From assembly GCA_009928665.1 (NCBI GenBank), contig SACF01000007.1, positions 62,001 through 126,000 of the forward strand: 64,000 bases of DNA, written 5' to 3'. The DNA is from Alphaproteobacteria bacterium (GTDB taxonomy: Bacteria; Bacteroidota; Bacteroidia; Bacteroidales; FEN-979). Of the stretch, positions 42,586 through 50,127 are shown one piece after another. Position numbers and translations under genes: made by a program. Within the stretch, counting starts at the first letter, position 1; each line of letters begins with the position of its first letter. The notes below the pieces were generated by a model. It was not told the DNA's origin, searched no databases, and saw only the letters and a list, made by a program, of their open reading frames with translations.

Positions 42586-45500
42586 TAACTGATATCTTCG
42601 GTCATGATGGATTTTCGTTCGACGGTAAGTTCGGTGTAGTCGATTCTTCCGGTTCCCGGGTTTCGCGAAAGGTAGGCGTACAATGCCGGTATCAGGTAGA
42701 GTGTGAGCAATGTCGAAAACACCAGGCCGCCCACCACGGCAATTCCCAGCGACTGTCGGCTTTCGGCAGATGCACCCAGGTTCAACGCAATGGGCAGGAT
42801 GCCCAGGATCATGGCCGAAGAGGTCATAAGTATCGGCCGGAAGCGCGATATTGCTGCACGCTGAACTGCTTCAGCCTTCTCCAGGCCGGTCTCTTTCCGC
42901 TGGTTGGCAAATTCAACAATCAGAATCCCGTTCTTGGTAACCAGGCCGATCAGCATGATAATGCCGATCTCGCTGAAGATATTCAGGGTTTGATTGAAAT
43001 ACCACAATGAAAAGAGGGCCCCTGCAACAGCAAGGGGCACAGTGAACAGGATGATCAGGGGATCGATGAAGCTTTCGAACTGGGCAGCCAGGGTTAAATA
43101 GATCAGAACTATGGCAAGAATGAAAATGAAGATCAGGCTTGAAGAACTCTCCGCGTAATCACGCGACTGGCCTGCCAGGGCTGTGCCCACAACAGGCGGG
43201 AGTACTTTTTTGGATACCTGGTTAAGGGCATTGATCCCGTCGCCCAATGTGGCGCCCGGCTTCAGCCCGGCCGAAACAGTGGCTGAAATATAACGGTTAA
43301 ATGAATAAATGGCAGCAGGGTTGATCGATTCTTCCATGTGGATCAGGTTATCGAGCGAAATCAGTTTCCCTTCAGCATTTCTGACATACAAGGATTTCAG
43401 ATCATCAGGCCGGTCGCGATCATAACGCATTACCTGCCCGATGATCTCATATTGATTGCCCCCCATGATAAAATATCCGTAACGCTGTCCGCTCATCGAC
43501 AACTGTAATGTACGCGCTACTTCCTGTGTCGATACCCCCATTTGTGATGCCTTGTCCCGGTCGACCCGGATCCGCAATTCCGGCTTGTTGACCTTGAAAT
43601 TGGCGTCGACAAACTGCAGATAATCTATTTTCCGGGCTTCCTCCAGAAACACGGGGAGTACCTCAATGAGTGTCTTCAGGTCGGGAGCAAGCAGCACATA
43701 CTGAAGCGGCTGGCCCGAAAACCGGTCGCCAATCGTCGGAGGCTCAAACGGGAAGGACCTGATTCCGGTAAATGCAGGCAGTTCCATGGTCATTTTCTGA
43801 AACATCTCTTTTTGACTCCGCACCCGTTGGTCGGGTTCAACCAGGTAGACAATGTACTGTCCCTTGTTCGGATTGTCGATGGTTCCTAAACTGGGTGATA
43901 TCCAGGAGAATGAAACGGATACCTCCGGAAAAGAATCCGTCACATACTTGTCGATATGGTTAAGATACTGCTCCATGAATTCATAAGATGACCCCTCAGG
44001 CGCCAATACCGGTATCCTGATGTTGGATCTGTCCTCAAATGGCGCCAATTCCGAATGGAGCGATCTGAACAATAAAAACACTGCGAGAATCAGTACCGCA
44101 AACACCGGAAATACCAGCCATTTTCGATTCATGAAGCCTTTCAGTGAATATCGGTACATCCGGTTAAGCCATAAAAAGAAGGGTTCGGTTTTATTGATCA
44201 GCCAGTTGGTATTCAGGTGCCGTTGGACCTTCAGGATCCGGGAACACATCATCGGAGAAAGGGTAAGCGCAACAAAAGCCGAAATCAGGACCGATCCGGC
44301 CACCACAATGGCAAACTCTCTGAAAAGCCTGCCGATCAAGCCCTGCAGAAACATGACCGGTAAAAACACTGCTGCCAGCGTAATGGTTGTGGATATCACA
44401 GCAAAGAAAATCTCCTTCATGCCTTTATGGGAAGCCTCTATCGGATGGATACCCGTATCGATCTTGGTATAAATATTTTCCAGAACCACAATGGCGTCGT
44501 CACATACCAAACCGATTGCAAGTACTAAGGCAAGAAGCGTTAGGACATTGATGGAGAGTCCCATGACGGCCATGAGGATGAAGGAACCGATGATGGATAC
44601 CGGAATCGCGACCACGGGAATGATCGTGGACCTCCAGTCGCGCAAAAACAGGAAAATGATCAGAACGACCAGTACCAGCGAGATGAGGATGGTTTGCTCA
44701 ACCTCTTTTACAGCACTTCGTTCAAAAGTAGTGAAATCATAGCCCACCATGATCTGATATGATGCCGGAATCTCTTTCTTCAGGCGCTCCATCCGGTTGT
44801 AAAACTCATTGGCGATGGCAACGTTGTTGGCTCCGGTCTGAGGAACCACCCCGATCGCCACAACGGGAAGCATATGAAGGATGACGGTCGATCGGTCATT
44901 CTCAGGGTAAAGCTCCGCCGTGCCGATATCACTGAGCCGGACGATAGTCCCATGTTCCTGTTTGATGATGATGTTATTGAATTCTGACGGTGTTTGTAGC
45001 AATCCGAAGGTCCGGATCGTAAGCTCCGTCAGACCACCCTCGATACGGCCCGAAGGAAGCTCTATGTTTTCCCGGCTGACCGCGCGCTCAATGTCGAGGG
45101 ATGTGATGCCATTCGACGCCATCTTATAAGGATCCAGCCACAACCGCATCGAGTACTTCTTCTCCCCGAAAACCCGGATGTCGCCCACCCCGGGAATCGT
45201 CTGCAACCTGTCTTTTATGGTATTTTCAACGACATCATTAACTTCCATGATGTCGTGTTCATAACTCCTGACAATCATGAAGATGATCGGATTGGCATTG
45301 GCGCTTAGTTTTTCAACGATGGGGGGATCGACATCCTTGGGCAGGAGTTTAATTGACTTTGAAACCCTGTCGCGTACGTCGTTGGCAGCAGACTCCATAT
45401 CTTTGCCCAGGTTGAATTCCACCGTGATCAGGCTTGACTGATCTGTCGAAACGGATGATAAAACACGAATGCCTTCAATTCCATTGATGGCATCTTCGAG

Positions 45501-45698
45501 TGGCTCCGTGATCTGAGCCTGTATGATCTCCGGATTGGCGCCTGTATACGTTGTGTTGACGGTCACCACAGGCGGATCCATTTCCGGATATTCGCGGATT
45601 CCCAAATAAATAAAACCGACCGCTCCGAAGATGATAATCATCAGGGTAAAAACGATTGCCAGGACAGGCCGTCTGATGCTCAGGGACGAAAGGCTCAT
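42585..45698 (-). CDS. RND-family multidrug efflux transporter permease
   Basis: 1037 residues, full-length HAE1-type RND pump: an N-terminal helix (SIRRPVLAIVFTLMIIIFGA), two large periplasmic loops (DPPVVTVNTTYTGANPE near the start) and 12 helices. The proton-relay aspartates are present in GLVCDDAIVVLENIY, as in AcrB Asp407/Asp408. C-terminal motifs GLVTKNGILIVEFA and AAISRFRPILMTS are typical. Likely exports hydrophobic compounds. It lies one base after the adaptor and overlaps the TolC gene by one base. Confidence 0.96.
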   Translation of the reverse strand: MSLSSLSIRRPVLAIVFTLMIIIFGAVGFIYLGIREYPEMDPPVVTVNTTYTGANPEIIQAQITEPLEDAINGIEGIRVLSSVSTDQSSLITVEFNLGKDMESAANDVRDRVSKSIKLLPKDVDPPIVEKLSANANPIIFMIVRSYEHDIMEVNDVVENTIKDRLQTIPGVGDIRVFGEKKYSMRLWLDPYKMASNGITSLDIERAVSRENIELPSGRIEGGLTELTIRTFGLLQTPSEFNNIIIKQEHGTIVRLSDIGTAELYPENDRSTVILHMLPVVAIGVVPQTGANNVAIANEFYNRMERLKKEIPASYQIMVGYDFTTFERSAVKEVEQTILISLVLVVLIIFLFLRDWRSTIIPVVAIPVSIIGSFILMAVMGLSINVLTLLALVLAIGLVCDDAIVVLENIYTKIDTGIHPIEASHKGMKEIFFAVISTTITLAAVFLPVMFLQGLIGRLFREFAIVVAGSVLISAFVALTLSPMMCSRILKVQRHLNTNWLINKTEPFFLWLNRMYRYSLKGFMNRKWLVFPVFAVLILAVFLLFRSLHSELAPFEDRSNIRIPVLAPEGSSYEFMEQYLNHIDKYVTDSFPEVSVSFSWISPSLGTIDNPNKGQYIVYLVEPDQRVRSQKEMFQKMTMELPAFTGIRSFPFEPPTIGDRFSGQPLQYVLLAPDLKTLIEVLPVFLEEARKIDYLQFVDANFKVNKPELRIRVDRDKASQMGVSTQEVARTLQLSMSGQRYGYFIMGGNQYEIIGQVMRYDRDRPDDLKSLYVRNAEGKLISLDNLIHMEESINPAAIYSFNRYISATVSAGLKPGATLGDGINALNQVSKKVLPPVVGTALAGQSRDYAESSSSLIFIFILAIVLIYLTLAAQFESFIDPLIILFTVPLAVAGALFSLWYFNQTLNIFSEIGIIMLIGLVTKNGILIVEFANQRKETGLEKAEAVQRAAISRFRPILMTSSAMILGILPIALNLGASAESRQSLGIAVVGGLVFSTLLTLYLIPALYAYLSRNPGTGRIDYTELTVERKSIMTEDIS

Positions 45699-45699
45699 A

Positions 45700-46755
45700 T
45701 CAGGATATCTTGACAGTTTTCAGTGGAGACCCTTTTCTTACCCTGAGCAGGTTGGTGACCACCACGGTGTCGCCAATACCGATTCCTTCGGTGATCTGAA
45801 CGAAATCACTGTTCCGGACCCCGGTTTTAACAAGTACAGGGAATGCCTGTCCGTCCTTTTTTAAAAACACGGAATACCCTTTGATCGATGGAATGAGGCC
45901 CTGCGTGGGAATAAAAATACTTTTTGTCAGCTCTTCAAGGGTCAGGTAAATCCGGGCTGAAGTCCCGGGAACCAGGATTCCCTTTTCATTAACTGACAGA
46001 GCCCGGATCAAAAGGGTTCTGGTCCGTTCATCAACGGCAGGTTCAACAGCTTCAACAATGGCAGTTAGATCGCCGGGGTAATAGTCGGTCCGAAATACAA
46101 TTTTGCATCCGACCTGCAGGTTATGAGAATATCGTTCAGGAACTGCGAAATCAACCTTGATCCGACTGATATCCTGGAGATTTGCCAGAACAACGCCGGG
46201 GCTGACCAGGGCTCCGACACTCACATTTCTCAACCCGATCCGACCCGGGAAGGGTGCACGGATCTCAGTTTTGGAAAGGTCCACCTTTAAAATCTCGATT
46301 TCTGCTTCCAGCGTGTTGTGAATATTGGCCAGTTCATCATATCGCTCCTGGCTCATTCCGCCTTTCGATAGCAACACTTTACCACGTGTCTCATTGGCTT
46401 CGGCAAGTCCGGATTCAAGTGTCAGTTTTTTAATCCGGGAGGTAATATCGGAATCATCCAGTTTGAACAGCATTTGTCCGGTCGTTACCAGCGACCCTTC
46501 CTTCATAAAGATTCCTGTTACCTTCCGGGAAATTTCACTTACGATCTCCACCTGCTCATTGGCACGTAAAGTCCCGACAGTTTCCAGTTGATAGTTCACC
46601 GAAGTGTCCCGGGTAACGTAGCATTCAACGGGAATGACGGGCTCCCCCCCACCTGCTTTTTTGTGTTCCTTTACCCCTGGGAAAACCAGGAACTTCAACA
46701 GGATCAGAATGCCCAGGATGACAACCGCTCCTATAAAAATAATGGCTCTTTTCAT
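45700..46755 (-). CDS. RND efflux periplasmic adaptor (membrane fusion protein)
   Basis: 351 residues: an N-terminal membrane anchor (IIFIGAVVILGILILLKF), the barrel-sandwich lipoyl-like halves (TVGTLRANEQVEIVSEISRK and EIRAPFPGRIGLRNVS), a helical hairpin, and a beta-barrel/MP domain ending in VVVTNLLRVRKGSPLKTV. It bridges the RND pump and TolC across the periplasm and is the first gene of the operon. The lipoprotein upstream is 88 bases away and may or may not be in the same transcript. Confidence 0.93.
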   Translation of the reverse strand: MKRAIIFIGAVVILGILILLKFLVFPGVKEHKKAGGGEPVIPVECYVTRDTSVNYQLETVGTLRANEQVEIVSEISRKVTGIFMKEGSLVTTGQMLFKLDDSDITSRIKKLTLESGLAEANETRGKVLLSKGGMSQERYDELANIHNTLEAEIEILKVDLSKTEIRAPFPGRIGLRNVSVGALVSPGVVLANLQDISRIKVDFAVPERYSHNLQVGCKIVFRTDYYPGDLTAIVEAVEPAVDERTRTLLIRALSVNEKGILVPGTSARIYLTLEELTKSIFIPTQGLIPSIKGYSVFLKKDGQAFPVLVKTGVRNSDFVQITEGIGIGDTVVVTNLLRVRKGSPLKTVKIS

Positions 46756-46843
46756 TCGGGGATCAACGTGTTAAAAGAAAACGACTTATTTTTAAAGGCA
46801 GCCCCGGGTGGGTCGATCACCGGAACCTGTATGGTGATTTCAT

Positions 46844-47371
46844 CTATTCAGGAACATAAACTCCCGAACCGATGAAGAAATTGGTACCCGGAATGGGTTC
46901 AACATATCCTATTTTTAACTTCTCACCGGTCGAACCGGGCTTGATCCAATAAAATTCAACAAAGCCCCCTCCCTGTGCTGCTGCCGCAGAGAGTTCACGG
47001 ATCACATATTTCCCTTTACAATCCTGGTAATTGTAAAGATCCTGTCCCTGCAGGTTTTTCTGCGTCGCATGGGCAATATTGACACACTGATAGTTATAGA
47101 CATAGAAATAGCCCGAATAATCATCATAAAAACGAATGGAATCGATATATATCCTGATGGTCCCGACTTTACCTGTTGAATCGGGAATGGTCTTCAAGAC
47201 CTCACCGATTCCAACCGCCGATGAATGAACAACAGCCTTCGCGGTATTTTTAAAGTGGGTAAGATCGGTTTTAAAAGAAACCGGATCCCCGGTCTCATCC
47301 TTTGTACAACTTCCGGTAACTAAAGGCAACATCATAGCAATAAGCAGCAATGGATTCAATACTCTTTTCAT
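46844..47371 (-). CDS. Cache-domain lipoprotein
   Basis: 175 residues with a signal peptide and lipobox-like VTGSC end. The mature protein carries a single Cache (sCache_2-like) fold: SGYFYVYNYQCVNIAHATQ, LQGQDLYNYQDCKGKY, and a closing FVEFYWIKPGS then GYVEPIPGTNFFIGSGVY. Cache domains bind small ligands in bacterial receptors, normally within chemoreceptors or kinases; here it is free-standing and lipid-anchored. It may bind a ligand for an envelope partner. Upstream of the RND efflux genes on the same strand. Confidence 0.78.
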   Translation of the reverse strand: MKRVLNPLLLIAMMLPLVTGSCTKDETGDPVSFKTDLTHFKNTAKAVVHSSAVGIGEVLKTIPDSTGKVGTIRIYIDSIRFYDDYSGYFYVYNYQCVNIAHATQKNLQGQDLYNYQDCKGKYVIRELSAAAAQGGGFVEFYWIKPGSTGEKLKIGYVEPIPGTNFFIGSGVYVPE

Positions 47372-47431
47372 GTGATACGAATTTGATTTAGGCAGTCATG
47401 GGAAATTCTCATTCAAATTTCATAAAAAAAA

Positions 47432-48370
47432 TCAATCCTCCAAACCATTTCTTCTGATTTGATCTATTTCTTGAAAGTTGAATACACCGGCCCGCAGGAG
47501 CTTCAGGTATTGTTCCGAAAGCCCGTCGCCGAAAATCAGCGCGTCGTCGGTATTGATGGTCACCCTGACACCATGGTCGTAGAGCGTCCTGATGGGGTGT
47601 TGGCGAATCGATCGGATCCGTTTCAGACGAATGTTGCTGGTCGGGCAGATATTCAGTTGGAGGTTTTGATCGCGAAGCCATCTCATCACCGATGGAGAAC
47701 CGGCTGCCCCGATCCCGTGCTGGATGGCATCGAGTTCCAACACTTCAGCAGTTTCTTTTACCGATTCGGCTGACCCGAATTCGCCGGCATGTGCCTTACA
47801 TTTCAATCCTGATTTTCGTGCCGCCTGAAATAACTTTTTGAAATTTTTCACGGGTTGAACATCTTCTTCATTATACAAATCGATAGCCCTGAAATATCCA
47901 TATTCATTCATGGTTTTAAAATCCGAAAGAAGGACATCGATGGGAAAGCCCTTTGAAAATCCGATTTCCGGTCTGAAATCAATGCCGGGGGCTACGGTTT
48001 TATGATAGTATTGCAGGGCCGCAATGATTTTCTCCGGCGGGACATTGAAAATTCTGTGAAAGGAGCCGTCAACGCTCATCTCCAGCAAAACAACCCCATC
48101 GGAACTGGCCTGGAGAAAAGCGGCTTCAATTGCTTTTTCAATGGAACCGGGAAGGCTGAAAAACGGCCGGTACTCCTTAACAATCCAGTTGTTCAGATCA
48201 ATGATGCCATTCCCGGTCGATTTAAACCGGGAAAAACTTCTGCCATAAAACTTCTCAACGACCGATCGTTTACCACCCAGTAACCCGTGGTTATGCAAAT
48301 CAGCCTTCTTCAACTGCCTGATTTCCTTTAATCGTGGGATCTCCATTTCTGTCCCGGGCAGCGTTATCAT
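47432..48370 (-). CDS. adenosine deaminase family protein
   Basis: 312 residues from ATG 48370; a longer reading to 48478 would run into the preceding barrel gene, which ends at 48408. ADA motifs: metal-binding His pair in KADLHNHGLLGG, a HAGEFGSAE loop with catalytic Glu-type residue, the His in AIQHGIG and the Asp pair in INTDDALIF. It should deaminate adenosine or a related aminopurine. The C-terminus stops shortly after the last motif, at a T-rich run (see finding). Its neighbours (barrel upstream, Cache lipoprotein downstream) give no functional clue. Confidence 0.85.
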   Translation of the reverse strand: MITLPGTEMEIPRLKEIRQLKKADLHNHGLLGGKRSVVEKFYGRSFSRFKSTGNGIIDLNNWIVKEYRPFFSLPGSIEKAIEAAFLQASSDGVVLLEMSVDGSFHRIFNVPPEKIIAALQYYHKTVAPGIDFRPEIGFSKGFPIDVLLSDFKTMNEYGYFRAIDLYNEEDVQPVKNFKKLFQAARKSGLKCKAHAGEFGSAESVKETAEVLELDAIQHGIGAAGSPSVMRWLRDQNLQLNICPTSNIRLKRIRSIRQHPIRTLYDHGVRVTINTDDALIFGDGLSEQYLKLLRAGVFNFQEIDQIRRNGLED

Positions 48371-48407
48371 GAAATCTAAATTACTTAAAGAAAAGGATCC
48401 TGCCGGA

Positions 48408-49013
48408 TTAAAACCGGGCTGAAAGTCCAAAGTTGACAACGCCCCTGAAGCCAAATCCCCATTCCATAAAACCACCAATCTCTTTCCCGATCCTGATCCC
48501 TAAACCATTAACCTGAAAGGCAAAACTCATTCCCCCGTCAGTCACTGTCGTCTGCCCCTGCCGGTCCCTCCAGAGAATCAGGGCACACCCTGCCTCAACC
48601 CCCGAATACATCGAAAAAATACCCTTCCTCAGGTAATAGAAATTAACTTTTGGCATGACACTGAGCACATAATAACTGTATGTGAACCTAAAGCCTTTGG
48701 TGGAGGTGATCTCCGTACTGATCGGGTTGAAACTCAACGACCCTCCCACACTTACCCAGGGTTGTAAAAAACGGTTGTACTCGAGGGTTGGTACCCCGCT
48801 GAAAGAACAGGTATAATCCTTGATGGTGTCCTTCATGATCTCTATTCCAATGGCAGGCCAGATTGATATCAGAGAATTTGCCATTTCGGGACCGGTCAGG
48901 ACCCCATAACCAATGCGGATTTCATTCTTACCGGCAGGGGATTCCTGCGAATACACCAAGTTGAAGCTTATCAGAAGCGCTAAAAGAAAAGGGAGGAAGA
49001 ACTTTAGTTTCAT
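48408..49013 (-). CDS. outer-membrane beta-barrel protein
   Basis: 201 residues with a signal peptide (LISFNLVYSQ) and strands rich in alternating aromatic residues ending in a VVNFGLSARF C-terminal strand with terminal Phe, as needed for insertion by Bam. A typical small Bacteroidota barrel of unknown function. Immediately upstream lies a hairpin that reaches to one base before the start codon and a well-spaced promoter (49104-49136), so translation may be controlled by RNA structure. Confidence 0.8.
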   Translation of the reverse strand: MKLKFFLPFLLALLISFNLVYSQESPAGKNEIRIGYGVLTGPEMANSLISIWPAIGIEIMKDTIKDYTCSFSGVPTLEYNRFLQPWVSVGGSLSFNPISTEITSTKGFRFTYSYYVLSVMPKVNFYYLRKGIFSMYSGVEAGCALILWRDRQGQTTVTDGGMSFAFQVNGLGIRIGKEIGGFMEWGFGFRGVVNFGLSARF

Positions 49014-49074
49014 GGCTGATGGATTTTAGTCTGTTTCTTCAAAAATAACGATTAATTGAAACAATCCATCAGCC
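49014..49074 (-). promoter_or_regulatory. long inverted repeat in the 5' leader, directly before the start codon
   Basis: On the minus strand GGCTGATGGATT and AATCCATCAGCC form a perfect 12-pair stem around a 37-base loop; an inner GTTTC/GAAAC pair can extend it. The 3' arm ends one base before ATG 49013, so the ribosome-binding region would be inside the stem. Confidence 0.6.
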
Positions 49075-49103
49075 GCTACCAAAAAAATCAATTTTATCCG
49101 ATA

Positions 49104-49136
49104 TAAATATAATCAGTTGTACTACGTATTCAAAAA
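49104..49136 (-). promoter_or_regulatory. Bacteroidota-type promoter for the barrel gene
   Basis: Minus strand reads TTTTTG, 19 bases, then TATATTTA: a -33 TTTG-type element and a near-consensus -7 (TAnnTTTG with last base A) at the expected spacing. The start would be about 85 bases before the ATG, so the hairpin lies in the leader. Confidence 0.6.
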
Positions 49137-49164
49137 CGATGTGGGCGGCTATCTCCGGGTCATA

Positions 49165-49995
49165 TCACTCTACTACATCGACAAAATTCAAATCGTGCAT
49201 TACACTCAGAAAACTTCCTAATTCGGCGCTGGAAACATAATTGCTTTTAAAAACAAAATTCAGCTCATTGACGGCCGAAAAGATCTGTACATCGGCATTC
49301 ACCGATTTCGCGTACTCGGTGAGCTTTCCGATGGTGGTCTTTTGTCCCAGGATCGAAGCCATCATCACATTGGATACCAGCAGATCATTCCTGAAACTGA
49401 CCAGTGGCGCATAATCCTCACTCCGGTGCTTCTTTTTCGATTCTTTGTCGATGTACCGATCTATATCGAGCGCCGCATTGATGAACACCGAGTCCTGGTC
49501 AACAATCTGCTGCATGAATCCCCCGAAATCTCTCAGGTTTTTTTCAACATCCACCGACTGATCAGCAGTTCCGGCCTCACTGTAAAACACCTCTAACATT
49601 TTCATGGTTGCAACGAGGTCAGAATCGTGGTTAACCAGGAAATTACCGTACTCCTGTAAGGTGATCATTGGGCTGCTATAAACAGGATCCATTAAAAGCG
49701 GGTGGTTGCTGATGGAATTCATACCCGATTGTATCTTGACTACGATCTTCTCATTCAATTGTTGAAAACAGGCCAGTCCCTTGATGGTTTTTCTAAGCTG
49801 CACGGTGTCCTTCACGAACTCACTGCGGAGTTGAATATCGCGTTCGGTCATGGTTTGCTTCCGGTATTTTTCAGCCTTGGCAATGGTTCCCCGCGCAAGA
49901 AAATCCGGGACATTGATGTAAAAAAGTCCGGTCACGACAATCCCGATGACCACAACAATAATTACTGCTGCAATAAGTTTTGTTCTCTTTTTCAT
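49165..49995 (-). CDS. membrane-anchored protein, short member of a local three-gene family
   Basis: 276 residues. An N-terminal anchor (LIAAVIIVVVIGIVVTGLFY) and mostly helical ectodomain. It shares with the proteins at 53296 and 54724 the order of segments: anchor, KAEKYRKQTMTERDIQLRSEF, DTVQL, DQSVDVEKNLRDFG and QDSV. It lacks their cysteine cluster (GICSQ) and their long C-terminal half, ending instead in NYVSSAELGSFLSVMHDLN. Function unknown. A possible ECF-type promoter (50052-50080) resembles one by the sigma gene. Confidence 0.75.
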   Translation of the reverse strand: MKKRTKLIAAVIIVVVIGIVVTGLFYINVPDFLARGTIAKAEKYRKQTMTERDIQLRSEFVKDTVQLRKTIKGLACFQQLNEKIVVKIQSGMNSISNHPLLMDPVYSSPMITLQEYGNFLVNHDSDLVATMKMLEVFYSEAGTADQSVDVEKNLRDFGGFMQQIVDQDSVFINAALDIDRYIDKESKKKHRSEDYAPLVSFRNDLLVSNVMMASILGQKTTIGKLTEYAKSVNADVQIFSAVNELNFVFKSNYVSSAELGSFLSVMHDLNFVDVVE

Positions 49996-50127
49996 AGGTC
50001 AGGAAGTTAGATTTTAATACTATATCCGCTTTAAATAAGGATGGATCGATGTTAGTACGCTAAATGTGTAAAAAAGTTGGTTAATGACCCCTGTTTTTCA
50101 ACATTTTTTACCAGGTGCGCAGATGGA

